From: an uncultured Pseudoruegeria sp. | GTDB lineage: Bacteria > Pseudomonadota > Alphaproteobacteria > Rhodobacterales > Rhodobacteraceae | Direction: 5' to 3' | Assembly: GCA_947498155.1 (NCBI GenBank) | Contig: CANMJD010000002.1 | Coordinates: 310,001 to 374,000 of the forward strand | Length of the DNA stretch: 64,000 nt | Part shown: positions 7,692 through 16,518 of the stretch, in pieces | Position numbering within the stretch: the first letter of the stretch is position 1 | How the letters are laid out: every line of letters starts with the position of its first letter | The notes under the pieces: model-generated | What the model saw: the letters and a program-made list of their open reading frames with translations, nothing else | The model's database searches: none | What the model was told of the DNA's origin: nothing | Program-made: the position numbers and the translations under genes

Positions 7692-8060
7692 ATGAATTCA
7701 GCGCAGCGATTATCTCCGCGGCAGGAACGTGATCAGATCTCGATGGATTTGTCAGTTCTGGCGGGGCGGGCACAGAAGCAATTAGCCTTGGATGCACTGC
7801 GAGAGATCAAGGCGCGGATCAAGGTCCTGCGCAAAGCCTTTGCACAGGATCAATACCGGCAACTCATACTGGAAGCAGAGAGTTTGCATCTGATTCTACA
7901 GTCCCACCGCATGACGTTCCACGCAGAGATTGCGCGACAGCTCCTGCAGGAAGCAAAAGCGCGGAAAACCATCGAAGTGGCGGCGATTTTGCACCGGTTG
8001 GAGCGGAACATCCGGATCGCGGTCGCTGAGGGCGGGCTGGTGTTATCGACACAGGTTTGA
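7692..8060 (+). CDS. Hypothetical helical protein, 122 residues
   Basis: I do not recognise a family. The start at 7692 is preceded by GGAGG at 7677-7681; an in-frame ATG at 7656 lacks such a site. The product is almost entirely alpha-helical with heptad-like leucine spacing and many Arg, Lys, Glu and Gln residues (for example ALDALREIKARIKVLRKAF), suggesting a coiled coil or helical bundle in the cytoplasm. There is no signal peptide or catalytic motif. It diverges from the carbonic anhydrase gene, with about 150 bp of shared upstream region, and lies 71 bp before the aminopeptidase gene. Confidence 0.65.
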   Translation: MNSAQRLSPRQERDQISMDLSVLAGRAQKQLALDALREIKARIKVLRKAFAQDQYRQLILEAESLHLILQSHRMTFHAEIARQLLQEAKARKTIEVAAILHRLERNIRIAVAEGGLVLSTQV

Positions 8061-8131
8061 ACGTTGAGATGGCTCTTGCGCAACCTTAACAAGGCGCTAC
8101 CTTACCGGAGCATTTACTGGCAGAGGGCCCT

Positions 8132-9520
8132 ATGACGATCAAATTCGCCGCCGATCATCACACGTCACTTCCACTCCATCTGGTTGATCCCACAACCCTC
8201 GGGCCGCAGTTAGAGGCCTTGCCGCCCGCCGCGATGAAATGGGTGCAGGCGCAGGGGTTCTCTGGTGCCTTGGGGCAGGTGGTGGTTTTTGCGGATGATG
8301 CGGGCGCTGTTGCCGGGGCTGTTATGGGGCTTGGGACTGCGGCGGCGCGCAAACGCGAGCGCTTTGGTGTGCTGCGTAACCTGAAAACTCTGCCTGATGA
8401 AACCTATCACCTTGTGCAGTCCGATTTGGATGCCGATTTCATCGAAGAGTTCACGCTTGGTTGGCTTCTCAGCGGATATCAGTTCGACAGATATCGCGCA
8501 CAACCGGAACGCAAACTGCGTCTGAAGGTGCCCGAAGGGATCGACAGGGACCGGATGGAAGCCATCGTCGCCGGCGAAAACTTGACCCGTGAGTTGATTA
8601 ACACACCGGCGTCGGACATGGGCCCGTCGCATCTTGAAACGGCGGTTCATGCCTTGTCGCTGGAGTTTGGCGCCGATGTCGACGTGATCGCCGGAGAAGC
8701 CTTATTGGAGGCGGGGTTTCCCTTGATCCACACGGTGGGGCGCGCTGCAGATGATGCGCCCCGTTTGCTGGACATGCGCTGGGGCAAATCCGGTCCGGCC
8801 CTGACATTGGTGGGCAAAGGCGTGTGTTTTGATACCGGTGGTCTGAACCTGAAACCGGGTGCCAGCATGGGGTTGATGAAAAAGGATATGGGCGGAGCGG
8901 CGACCGTCTTGGGCTTGGCGTCGATGATCATGGCGCTGAAATTGCCCGTGCGATTGCGTGTGTTGATCCCGGCGGTCGAGAATGCAGTCGCGGGCAATGC
9001 CTTTCGCCCCGGTGATATTCTGACGGCTCGCAACGGGTTGACGATAGAGATTAACAACACCGATGCCGAAGGGCGGCTGGTGCTGGCGGATGCTTTGTCC
9101 TTTGCCGATGAAGAAAAACCCGATCTGCTGATTTCCATGGCGACCCTGACCGGCGCGGCGCGGGTGGCGGTGGGCCCTGATCTGGCGCCGTTCTTTGCGC
9201 AGGATGACGGCTTCGCCTCTGATCTGGCCGCAGCTGCACAGAAGGTGCGCGATCCGGTATGGCGGATGCCTTTTTGGGACCCCTATGAGGCGATGATTGA
9301 ACCCGGGATTGCCGATCTGGATAATGCGCCGTCGGGCGGTTTTGCGGGGTCGATCACGGCGGCCCTGTTCCTGCGCCGTTTTGTTGAAAACACCGAAAAC
9401 TATACCCACTTCGACATCTACGGCTGGCAACCATCTGCGGCTCCGGCCCGCACCAAGGGCGGCGTCGGGCAGGGCGCGCGCGCCATATTTGAGGCATTGC
9501 CTTCGGCGCTGAAATTGTGA
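8132..9520 (+). CDS. Leucyl aminopeptidase family protein (M17)
   Basis: A cytoplasmic metallo-aminopeptidase of 462 residues that releases N-terminal residues from peptides. The M17 signature NTDAEGRLVLADAL is near residues 308-321. An upstream metal- and substrate-binding block reads GKGVCFDTGGLNLKPG with a following KKDMGGAA. It is somewhat shorter in the N-terminal domain than E. coli PepA. Its stop codon overlaps the GTG start of the NlpC/P60 gene (GTGA), so the two are coupled, an arrangement consistent with joint turnover of peptides and murein peptides. The substrate range is not readable. Confidence 0.93.
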   Translation: MTIKFAADHHTSLPLHLVDPTTLGPQLEALPPAAMKWVQAQGFSGALGQVVVFADDAGAVAGAVMGLGTAAARKRERFGVLRNLKTLPDETYHLVQSDLDADFIEEFTLGWLLSGYQFDRYRAQPERKLRLKVPEGIDRDRMEAIVAGENLTRELINTPASDMGPSHLETAVHALSLEFGADVDVIAGEALLEAGFPLIHTVGRAADDAPRLLDMRWGKSGPALTLVGKGVCFDTGGLNLKPGASMGLMKKDMGGAATVLGLASMIMALKLPVRLRVLIPAVENAVAGNAFRPGDILTARNGLTIEINNTDAEGRLVLADALSFADEEKPDLLISMATLTGAARVAVGPDLAPFFAQDDGFASDLAAAAQKVRDPVWRMPFWDPYEAMIEPGIADLDNAPSGGFAGSITAALFLRRFVENTENYTHFDIYGWQPSAAPARTKGGVGQGARAIFEALPSALKL

Positions 9521-10338
9521 TCGACCGGCGGGGCCATTACGCCAATGGGTTTGTGGCGCATTCAAGCCTGCGCGGCCAAGTCGAGGCTGGCCATTTTACC
9601 GAGGGCCGGCGCCAGCAATGCTGCGTGCCGATAACCGATCTATGCGCCTCACCTGCGGGGCCACGGGACAAACAGCTTTTGTTCGGACAGGCCTTTCAGG
9701 TCCTTGAGGCGCGGGACGGCTGGTCATTCGGCTTTTGTCTTGAAGATGGCTACGCCGGATATCTGCGCTCTGCCGATGTCGCAGCGCCAAACGTTGCCAC
9801 GCATTATGTCAATCAACGCGCCTGCCATGTCTATGCAGAGGCCAACATGAAATCCGCCGACCGCCTGAGCCTGCCTTACGGGGCATTGGTTCAGGCGCAC
9901 GCCCAAGGGGATTTCTATGAGACCTCTGCGGGGGGCTATATTGCCCAGCAACATCTGTCTGCCCTGCCGCAAGATATCGATGATCCGGTGTCCGTGGCCG
10001 AAATGCTTTTGGGCACGCCCTATCTTTGGGGCGGCGATAGTGCTTTTGGCATTGATTGTTCGGGGCTGGTTCAAACCGTTCTACACGCAGGAAATCAAAA
10101 CTGTCCGCGCGACACGGATCAACAGTTTGCCCATTGGATGATGCTGGAAACCGGTATGCCGGTGCAGCGCGGGGATTTGGCTTTTTGGAAGGGGCATGTG
10201 GGAATCCTGCTGGATGACACCCGCCTGATCCACGCCAACGCCTATCATATGCGCGTCGCAATCGAACCTTTTGCGCAGGCGATTGCCCGCATTGCGACCC
10301 ATGAATTCGGGGCATTGCTCGGCGTGGCGCGTCCCTAA
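9517..10338 (+). CDS. NlpC/P60 family murein-peptide hydrolase
   Basis: A cysteine peptidase of 273 residues. Residues about 50-150 form SH3-like segments; the C-terminal NlpC/P60 domain carries Cys181 (GIDCSGLVQ), His227 (KGHVGIL) and His239 (LIHANAYH) as the likely triad. Members cleave gamma-D-glutamyl-diamino-acid bonds of murein stem peptides. No signal peptide is evident, which points to cytoplasmic recycling of peptides. Translation starts at a GTG overlapping the aminopeptidase stop by 4 bp. The 3' end overlaps the converging DUF2794 gene by 4 bp. Confidence 0.9.
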   Translation: MIDRRGHYANGFVAHSSLRGQVEAGHFTEGRRQQCCVPITDLCASPAGPRDKQLLFGQAFQVLEARDGWSFGFCLEDGYAGYLRSADVAAPNVATHYVNQRACHVYAEANMKSADRLSLPYGALVQAHAQGDFYETSAGGYIAQQHLSALPQDIDDPVSVAEMLLGTPYLWGGDSAFGIDCSGLVQTVLHAGNQNCPRDTDQQFAHWMMLETGMPVQRGDLAFWKGHVGILLDDTRLIHANAYHMRVAIEPFAQAIARIATHEFGALLGVARP

Positions 10339-10682
10339 TCGACGGGGCGGATAAGCTTGCGCTCCAATACCCGCAGCACGGTTTTCAGATCATGCCCGCG
10401 CTTCAGGATTTGCCCATCCATTGCGACCACCGCGTAAAGCCCCTGTTTGTGCCGCAGTTTGGGGCGCTTTTCGATGCGATAGAGCGGGTGTTCGGCAGTG
10501 CGGCGAAAGACAGAAAAAACCGCCACTTCGCGCAGCGATGAAATGCCATAATCGCGCCACTCACCGGCTGCAACAAAGCGCCCGTATAACCCCATGATGA
10601 CGCCGATTTCCCGACGGTCAAAAGAGATTTTATCCAAGGGCTTACCGGCGGGGGTGAAGGGGGTAACGGAATTAAACGTCAT
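10335..10682 (-). CDS. DUF2794 family protein
   Basis: A small conserved alphaproteobacterial protein of 115 residues with no known function. The family's hallmark stretches are clear: SFDRREIGVIMGLYGR, AAGEWRDYGI, VAVFSVFRR and LYRIEKRPKLRHKQG. The product is basic, without signal peptide or membrane segment, hence cytoplasmic. It is transcribed alone on the minus strand, converging on the NlpC/P60 gene. Presence of this family supports the alphaproteobacterial assignment. Confidence 0.9.
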   Translation of the reverse strand: MTFNSVTPFTPAGKPLDKISFDRREIGVIMGLYGRFVAAGEWRDYGISSLREVAVFSVFRRTAEHPLYRIEKRPKLRHKQGLYAVVAMDGQILKRGHDLKTVLRVLERKLIRPVD

Positions 10683-10810
10683 ACCCCACCGTGGCGAAGC
10701 TTTGGCGCAAAATCAAGCCTGACCCAATTTTGCCGTCAAAAGACCCGCAGTTCGACCGGTGCTGGCTAAATTCTCGCCATGTCGCAGGGGTAAAACAGGG
10801 TTAAGCGCTG

Positions 10811-10905
10811 CCCAATTTGCCGGTGTGGGTATTTCTGCCCATCTCCCCACACCCGCGAAACGCGCCCCACTCTACCCCGCCCTTGTGGCGGGGTTTCTTT
10901 TTATC
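10811..10905 (+). ncRNA. Candidate small RNA ending in a strong terminator
   Basis: Between two divergent genes lies an 8-bp hairpin GGTGTGGG/CCCACACC (10822-10853), followed 21 bp later by a canonical terminator. No coding sequence on the plus strand precedes them for almost 500 bp, so the terminator must end some independent transcript. I cannot place its promoter with confidence, so the 5' end is arbitrary. It matches no RNA family that I recognise. Confidence 0.35.
10875..10905 (+). terminator. Rho-independent terminator without an upstream gene
   Basis: Perfect 7-bp stem CCCCGCC/GGCGGGG with a 5-nt loop, followed by TTTCTTTTT. It lies about 90 bp before the lipoprotein gene. It could end a small RNA or attenuate transcription into the lipoprotein gene. 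Confidence 0.85.
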
Positions 10906-10989
10906 CGTAACGGCGAAGGATTTTGGTTCTGCTTGGCAGCCGAAGTACGCTATGACGGAACAGAAGGTTCAGGCTGAAGGAAAACCGAC

Positions 10990-11313
10990 ATGCAAAAGAC
11001 AGTTGTGATGATGGCAGGGCTCGTGGCGCTTTTGGCGGGATGCTCTGACATTTCGGTCCCCTCGGTGCCGACTTTTGCGCCACGCAATCTGGACACGGCC
11101 GATCTGGTTATGATCCGCGGCTTCCGGCAGGATGGTGACCCTTGCAAGATCACCGCCGAAACGCCCTATACAAACCAGTTCCTGAGCGATTCAGCAACTC
11201 TTGTCAGTTGCCCGATCGAATTTCCCGGACGATCCGCCTTTGTGCAGGAAACCGGCGCGCGGCAAGTTGGGCAGCGCGGCGATTTTGTGCTGTATTCGGT
11301 GCCCCGCCGTTAA
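10990..11313 (+). CDS. Small lipoprotein, hypothetical
   Basis: A 107-residue envelope protein. The N-terminus is a lipoprotein signal with the lipobox LLAGC, cysteine at residue 18, so it is lipid-anchored after cleavage. The short mature part has two further cysteines (residues 52 and 74) that could form a disulfide. No domain is recognised. A GAAGGA ribosome-binding site precedes the ATG. Its 3' end overlaps the converging rppH by 4 bp. Confidence 0.8.
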   Translation: MQKTVVMMAGLVALLAGCSDISVPSVPTFAPRNLDTADLVMIRGFRQDGDPCKITAETPYTNQFLSDSATLVSCPIEFPGRSAFVQETGARQVGQRGDFVLYSVPRR

Positions 11314-11792
11314 AGATGGTCGCGGAATTCTGCGACCACCTTCGTATAAATATCGCGCTTGAAAGGCACGATAGAGGCGATCATTTCTTCGGGGGTGATC
11401 CAACGCCATTCGGCAAATTCCGGGTGTTCTGAGGCAATGTTGACCATGCTGTCATCGCCGGTAAACCGCAGCAGGAACCAGAGTTGTTTTTGACCGCGAA
11501 AGCGGCCTTTCCAGATGCGCGGTACGATGTCATGGGGCAGATCATAGGCCAGCCAATCGGCAGTTTGCGCTTCTATTGTGACATGTTCCGCCAACACGCC
11601 GGTTTCTTCCCACAGTTCACGCAATGCGGCATCCTTGGGGCCTTCGCCCTTGTCGATACCACCTTGCGGCATTTGCCATGCGGGTACATCGCTGTCGATG
11701 CGTTGGCCGGTAAAGATCAGTCCATCGGCATTGACCAGCATCACCCCGACACAGGGGCGGTAAGGTAGGGCTTTGATTTCTTCTGGGGTCAT
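11310..11792 (-). CDS. rppH: RNA pyrophosphohydrolase RppH
   Basis: A Nudix hydrolase of 160 residues that removes pyrophosphate from the 5' triphosphate of mRNAs, which starts RNase E-dependent decay. The Nudix box occupies residues 44-66 (GGIDKGEG, then RELWEETGV) with all the catalytic glutamates. The N-terminal [11 protein letters not shown] is typical of RppH/NudH. It is the last gene of a minus-strand series gpmI-envC-ctpA-rppH, 36 bp after ctpA. Confidence 0.95.
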   Translation of the reverse strand: MTPEEIKALPYRPCVGVMLVNADGLIFTGQRIDSDVPAWQMPQGGIDKGEGPKDAALRELWEETGVLAEHVTIEAQTADWLAYDLPHDIVPRIWKGRFRGQKQLWFLLRFTGDDSMVNIASEHPEFAEWRWITPEEMIASIVPFKRDIYTKVVAEFRDHL

Positions 11793-11828
11793 GGAAAATC
11801 GGGCCGGTCAGCACCGGCCCGCCTTTGT

Positions 11829-13175
11829 TTAATCAGCTGGATCAAGGGCGGAAAGCCCTTTGAGAATGTCGATTGCATAGGCCAGTTGATAATCATCCTC
11901 GCGCAGTTGCGCCGCGTCTTCGGCCCGCTGGCGGTCTTCTTCCAGCTGCTTGCGCTCATCTTCGGAGATTGAATCATTGGACAAGCTGCCGCGCAGATCG
12001 GCTTCGGAGCGGTTGAAATTGGCTTCCGAACGCGGTTCATCCTGATTTTCTTCATCGTTGAGCGGGCGGCGGGGCTGTTCCACGATGATGTCCGGTGATA
12101 CGCCGAGCGCCTGAATGGAGCGACCCGAAGGGGTGTAATAGCGGGCTGTTGTCAGGCGCATCGCGCCGTCGCCGCGCAGGGGCATGACGGTTTGAACAGA
12201 GCCTTTACCAAAGCTTTTGGTGCCCACAACAATTGCGCGCCGGTGGTCTTGCAAGGCACCAGCCACGATTTCCGACGCTGAGGCAGAGCCGCCGTTGATC
12301 AAAACAACAATGGGTTTGCCATTGCTCAGATCGCCTTGGGTGGCGTTAAAACGTTCACCGTCTTCGGGCGCGCGACCGCGGGTGGAGACAATTTCACCCT
12401 TGTCCAGAAACGCGTCAGAAACCTTGATCGCCTGTGTCAGCAAACCACCGGGGTTGTTGCGCAGATCAAGCACGATGCCGTTGACATTTTCCATGCCGCC
12501 CAGCTCTTCGATTTTTTCGTTCAGCTCTTCTTCGAGGTTCGGGTAGGTCTGATCGTTAAAGGTCGTGACCCGCAGCACAACGGTTTCGCCTTCAACGCGC
12601 GAGCGCACCGCCGTCAGTTTGATGGTGTCGCGGATAATAGAGACATCAAAGGGCTCATCCTCGCCTTCGCGAATGACGGTGACGATGATCTCTGATCCAA
12701 TCGGCCCGCGCATCATTTCGACGGCTTCGTCCAATGTCAGGCCCAGAATGCTTTCGCCATCGACATGGGTGATGAAATCGCCGGCTTCGATGCCCGCGTC
12801 ATAGGCAGGGGTGTCATCCATCGGCGAGACGACTTTGACAAAGCCTTCTTCCTGCGTGACCTCAATGCCCAGCCCGCCAAATTCGCCACGGGTTTGCACC
12901 TGCATGTCGTCGAAGTCTTCGGGGGCAAGGTAGCTTGAGTGCGGATCAAGAGAGGTCAGCATGCCGTTGATGGCCGCCTGAATCAGCTCGCGCTCATTCA
13001 CCTCTTCCACATATTGGGCACGGATGCGCTCAAAGATATTGCCGAACAGATCAAGCTGCTCATAGACCGAAACATTGTTTTCGGCTTCTTGCGCGATCAG
13101 CGGACCGGCGATTTGGGTGCTGACGATTGCCCCAGCGAGGGTGCCGCCCAATGCAGCCATTACGAATTTCTTCAT
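11829..13175 (-). CDS. ctpA: Carboxy-terminal processing protease (S41)
   Basis: A periplasmic serine peptidase of 448 residues. It has an N-terminal signal or anchor segment, a PDZ domain (about 85-165) for C-terminal recognition, and the S41 catalytic domain. The nucleophile lies in NGGSASASEIV near residue 296 and the general-base lysine in GTKSFGKGSVQ near 320. The C-terminal tail is acidic and low in complexity. Such proteases process envelope proteins and murein hydrolases, which fits the adjacent EnvC-like gene 6 bp upstream. Confidence 0.95.
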   Translation of the reverse strand: MKKFVMAALGGTLAGAIVSTQIAGPLIAQEAENNVSVYEQLDLFGNIFERIRAQYVEEVNERELIQAAINGMLTSLDPHSSYLAPEDFDDMQVQTRGEFGGLGIEVTQEEGFVKVVSPMDDTPAYDAGIEAGDFITHVDGESILGLTLDEAVEMMRGPIGSEIIVTVIREGEDEPFDVSIIRDTIKLTAVRSRVEGETVVLRVTTFNDQTYPNLEEELNEKIEELGGMENVNGIVLDLRNNPGGLLTQAIKVSDAFLDKGEIVSTRGRAPEDGERFNATQGDLSNGKPIVVLINGGSASASEIVAGALQDHRRAIVVGTKSFGKGSVQTVMPLRGDGAMRLTTARYYTPSGRSIQALGVSPDIIVEQPRRPLNDEENQDEPRSEANFNRSEADLRGSLSNDSISEDERKQLEEDRQRAEDAAQLREDDYQLAYAIDILKGLSALDPAD

Positions 13176-13181
13176 CGCATC

Positions 13182-14318
13182 CTATTCCTTGTTGATGTCG
13201 AACCATGCAGTCGGGTCCGTCGGCTCGCGCCGTTCTCTTAATTCCATATAAAGCGTTTCTGACCGCTCTGCGCCACTCCCTTGCGCAGATTGTGCCAAAA
13301 ACTCTTCGGCGGCGGGGGTTGCCCCACCCATCATACCCACTGGAGTGCCCGCTGGCACCACGGCGCCGACTTCACCATAGACCCGCTCAAGCCCCGCTAG
13401 CACCAATAGATAGTCCTCTTCTGGCTCAAGGATCATCACATTACCGTAGTCCAGCAGCGGACCCCGGTATCGGATGGTCGCAGGCCAAGGCGCTTTGATC
13501 AGGGCAAGCGGTCGGGTGGCGATGATCAAACCGGGGCGTTTTGTGCCTGCGGCATCGGCTTCGTTATAGCCGCGCAACACTGTGCCCGCGACGGGCAGGG
13601 GCAGCGCACCTTTGGACTGACTGAACTGACTGCCCTCTGGGGCAGAACCTGAGCCGTCCACCAGACGCAAGCCGGAGGCGAAGCCTTCGAGTGTTTCGGC
13701 GTTATTCACCAATTCGGACAGCTGGTGCGGATCGGAAATATAGCGCTGCGGCAGATCGGTGCGTTCGGAAATGGCCTTGGACAGATCGGTGCGGGCGGTT
13801 TGCACGCCTTGTAGGCCAGCGCTCAGATCTTGGCGGGCGCTTTCCTGTAAGGTGCGCAACAGGGCCACTTCTTCTAATTGCATGCGCAAGGCGTCGGCCT
13901 CGGCCTGCAGGGCCGGCGTCAGGCTGCTGATCATCATGCCTGACCGGGCCGTGCCCAGCGGGCCGGCGGGGTGCATCAGATGCATGGCGACGGGGCCATT
14001 TTGCAGCGCACTTAAGGCGGCCAGCAATTGCGAGACTTCGGCACTGCGGGCTTGCCAGTCGCGCTGGATTTCCTGTTCGCGCAACGATGAGGCACGCAGT
14101 CCTTCACGTAGGGCTTCCAGCCCTTCTTCATAGGCTTTGATCGTTTGGGTCAGGGCCTTTACGCGGTTGCGCGCGCCATGGGCGTTGTCCAATGCCGCAG
14201 AGGCTGCGGCCAATTGCGCAGCCGCACGCTGTGCGCTTTCGGCAGCGTCCTGCGCGGCCAAAGCGCTTGTGCAGGCCAACACCCCCGCAACGGCCAAAAG
14301 GATGCGCAGGGCCTTCAT
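13182..14318 (-). CDS. envC: EnvC-like murein hydrolase activator
   Basis: A periplasmic protein of 378 residues with a signal peptide ending near SALAAQ. A long coiled coil (about 25-110 and again 145-180) is followed by a C-terminal LytM/M23-like domain. The zinc ligands of active M23 peptidases (HxxxD and HxH) are absent: the equivalent regions read GLIIATRPLAL and YMELRE. This is the state of EnvC, which activates amidases at the septum instead of cutting murein itself. The gene overlaps gpmI by 4 bp and is followed by ctpA. Confidence 0.85.
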   Translation of the reverse strand: MKALRILLAVAGVLACTSALAAQDAAESAQRAAAQLAAASAALDNAHGARNRVKALTQTIKAYEEGLEALREGLRASSLREQEIQRDWQARSAEVSQLLAALSALQNGPVAMHLMHPAGPLGTARSGMMISSLTPALQAEADALRMQLEEVALLRTLQESARQDLSAGLQGVQTARTDLSKAISERTDLPQRYISDPHQLSELVNNAETLEGFASGLRLVDGSGSAPEGSQFSQSKGALPLPVAGTVLRGYNEADAAGTKRPGLIIATRPLALIKAPWPATIRYRGPLLDYGNVMILEPEEDYLLVLAGLERVYGEVGAVVPAGTPVGMMGGATPAAEEFLAQSAQGSGAERSETLYMELRERREPTDPTAWFDINKE

Positions 14319-15835
14319 CGCTGAATTAGGGTCTTTCCGGTCATTTCTGCAGGTGTTTCAAGCCCCATCAGATCAAGCACCGTCGGGGCCAAATCGGCCA
14401 AACGGCCTTCGCGCAATGACACCCCTTTGGGGCCGTTAAACAGCGCCACAGGTACAGGGTTCAGTGTGTGGGCGGTATGGGGGCCACCATTTGCCGGATC
14501 AACCATCATCTCGCAATTGCCGTGATCAGCTGTCACGATCATCGCTCCACCGGCTTGTTCCAAGGCTGCAGTCACTTTGGCAAGACCGCGATCCACGGCT
14601 TCGCAGGCTTTGATTGCCGCCTCCAGATCGCCGGTGTGGCCGACCATATCGGGGTTGGCAAAATTGGTGACGATCATGTCGTAACCTTTTTCAATTGCAC
14701 CAACAAAAGCCTCTGTCACCTCGGCAGAGCTCATCTCGGGCTGAAGGTCATAGGTCGCGACTTTGGGCGACTTGGGCATGAAACGGTCCTCGCCAGCGTC
14801 GGGTACTTCGACGCCGCCATTCAAAAAGAAGGTCACATGGGGGTATTTTTCGGTTTCGGCCAGCCGGAACTGTGTTTTGCCCTGTTTAGAGACCCATGCG
14901 CCCAGCGTGTTGACGATTTCGCGGCTCGGAAACAGGGTCGACATATAGGTGTTATGGGTGTCGGAATATTCGACCATGCCACAAACTGTAGCCCAGTCAG
15001 GGCGCGCATCCGTGGCAAATTCACTGAACTTAGGATCAGCCAGCGCGGCGAGGATCTCGCGGGCACGGTCCGAGCGGAAGTTGATGAAAATCAGCCCGTC
15101 GCCATCCTGCGGCTGCTGATAGGCAGCAAGCTTGGTGGCCTTGATGAATTCGTCGTTCTCACCCCGATCGTAGGCCTCGGCGATAGCGCTCAGCGCAGAG
15201 TCAGAGCTATTGCCGGTACCGGACACCACCAGATCATAGGCTTCTTGGACCCGTTCCCAGCGGTTGTCGCGGTCCATGGCGAAATAGCGCCCGACCAAAG
15301 AGCCGATGGTGACCCCGTCAGGCAGGGCATCGATCAGTGTCTGAAGCTGGGATTCGGCAGATTTCGGGGCAACATCCCGCCCGTCGGTGATCATATGAAG
15401 CTGAACCGGCACACCCGCCTCTGCGATCACGCGGGCGGTTTCAACGATGTGGGATTGATGGCTGTGCACGCCCCCCGGAGAGGCCAACCCCATAAGTTGC
15501 GCCGTGCCGCCGGTGCTTTTCAGGGTTGCGATAAACTCGGCCAGCGTATCGTTCTTGGCAAAACTGCCATCTTCAATCGCCAGATCAATTTGCCCCAAAT
15601 CCATCGCCACAACGCGTCCGGCGCCGATGTTGGTATGCCCCACTTCGGAGTTGCCCATCTGCCCAGACGGCAGTCCGGCATCCGGCCCGTGGGTGATCAA
15701 CAGGTTATGGGGGCAGTTTTCCATAATCGCGTCAAACGTTGGCGTATGGGCAAGGGCAGGCGCATTGCCTGCGGTTTCGGTGCGATGGCCCCAGCCATCC
15801 AGAATACAAAGTACTACGGGTTTAGGTGTGGTCAT
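14315..15835 (-). CDS. gpmI: 2,3-bisphosphoglycerate-independent phosphoglycerate mutase
   Basis: Interconverts 3- and 2-phosphoglycerate in glycolysis and gluconeogenesis, using two manganese ions. The 506-residue length is standard. The phosphoserine nucleophile is Ser63 in GNSEVGHTNIGAGR, and the metal-site motif TADHGNCE is near the C-terminus (around residue 440). The N-terminus ILDGWG is diagnostic. It is the first gene of the minus-strand block with envC, ctpA and rppH. Confidence 0.97.
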   Translation of the reverse strand: MTTPKPVVLCILDGWGHRTETAGNAPALAHTPTFDAIMENCPHNLLITHGPDAGLPSGQMGNSEVGHTNIGAGRVVAMDLGQIDLAIEDGSFAKNDTLAEFIATLKSTGGTAQLMGLASPGGVHSHQSHIVETARVIAEAGVPVQLHMITDGRDVAPKSAESQLQTLIDALPDGVTIGSLVGRYFAMDRDNRWERVQEAYDLVVSGTGNSSDSALSAIAEAYDRGENDEFIKATKLAAYQQPQDGDGLIFINFRSDRAREILAALADPKFSEFATDARPDWATVCGMVEYSDTHNTYMSTLFPSREIVNTLGAWVSKQGKTQFRLAETEKYPHVTFFLNGGVEVPDAGEDRFMPKSPKVATYDLQPEMSSAEVTEAFVGAIEKGYDMIVTNFANPDMVGHTGDLEAAIKACEAVDRGLAKVTAALEQAGGAMIVTADHGNCEMMVDPANGGPHTAHTLNPVPVALFNGPKGVSLREGRLADLAPTVLDLMGLETPAEMTGKTLIQR

Positions 15836-15980
15836 GATATTCTGCCTTTAAAACTGCTTGTCTGCGTTGTAGGGGCCAAGAGCCAAAGGAGCAAGTTCAC
15901 GCTAACAGTTTCCCTTTAATTTGGGCTTTTCGTGATCAATCTGCTTGCACTGCGTGCACGGCTCTGGCTTTTTCAACTCC

Positions 15981-16502
15981 ATGACAAATACCCCCCATAT
16001 CCGCGCCGCCACGCGGGCAGATTACACCGCATTGGCGGCTTTGCAGGCCCGCAGTTGGGCCGATGTTTATCAGGGCGTGTTGCCCGAAGCCTATATCGCC
16101 GGTGAGATGACCCGCGATCTTACGCAATTCTGGGCGGAGATGCCCCTTGAAACAGGCCGGTTTCAATTGCTGGCCGAAGCCGATGGGCAAGTGGTGGGGT
16201 TTATCGCGGTATATCCAAAAATGGACGGCCCCTATATCGACAATCTGCATATTGATCCTGAGCAAAAAGGGCGCGGGATCGGGCGGGTGCTGATGCAGGC
16301 CGCCGCAGATCATTTGATTCATTCAGGGCAGAATAGTGTCTATTTAACCGTGGTGACCACCAATACGGGGGCGGTTTCGTTTTATCGCGCGATGGGCGGG
16401 GAATTTTCTGCGCCGATTGCGGATGATATGTTTGGCAATCCGGTCGAAGCCTACCGCGTGTCGTGGCGAAACCTGCCGGCGCTGGCGCAAAAGGCGCGCT
16501 GA
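15981..16502 (+). CDS. GNAT family N-acetyltransferase
   Basis: A 173-residue acetyltransferase. The acetyl-CoA binding motif A is clear (IDNLHIDPEQKGRGIGRVLM), and motif B near the end includes VSFYRAMGG. The acceptor is unknown. The start at 15981 removes an implausible N-terminal extension of an open frame that begins at 15945. The gene is divergent from gpmI and convergent with the transglycosylase gene, so it is its own transcription unit. Confidence 0.88.
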   Translation: MTNTPHIRAATRADYTALAALQARSWADVYQGVLPEAYIAGEMTRDLTQFWAEMPLETGRFQLLAEADGQVVGFIAVYPKMDGPYIDNLHIDPEQKGRGIGRVLMQAAADHLIHSGQNSVYLTVVTTNTGAVSFYRAMGGEFSAPIADDMFGNPVEAYRVSWRNLPALAQKAR

Positions 16503-16518
16503 CCGGCAGATCCGGTGA

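Noticed and set aside
14468-15919. 483-codon open frame antisense to gpmI
   Set aside because: This is a shadow of gpmI; the sense strand has full catalytic motifs and the antisense product has none.
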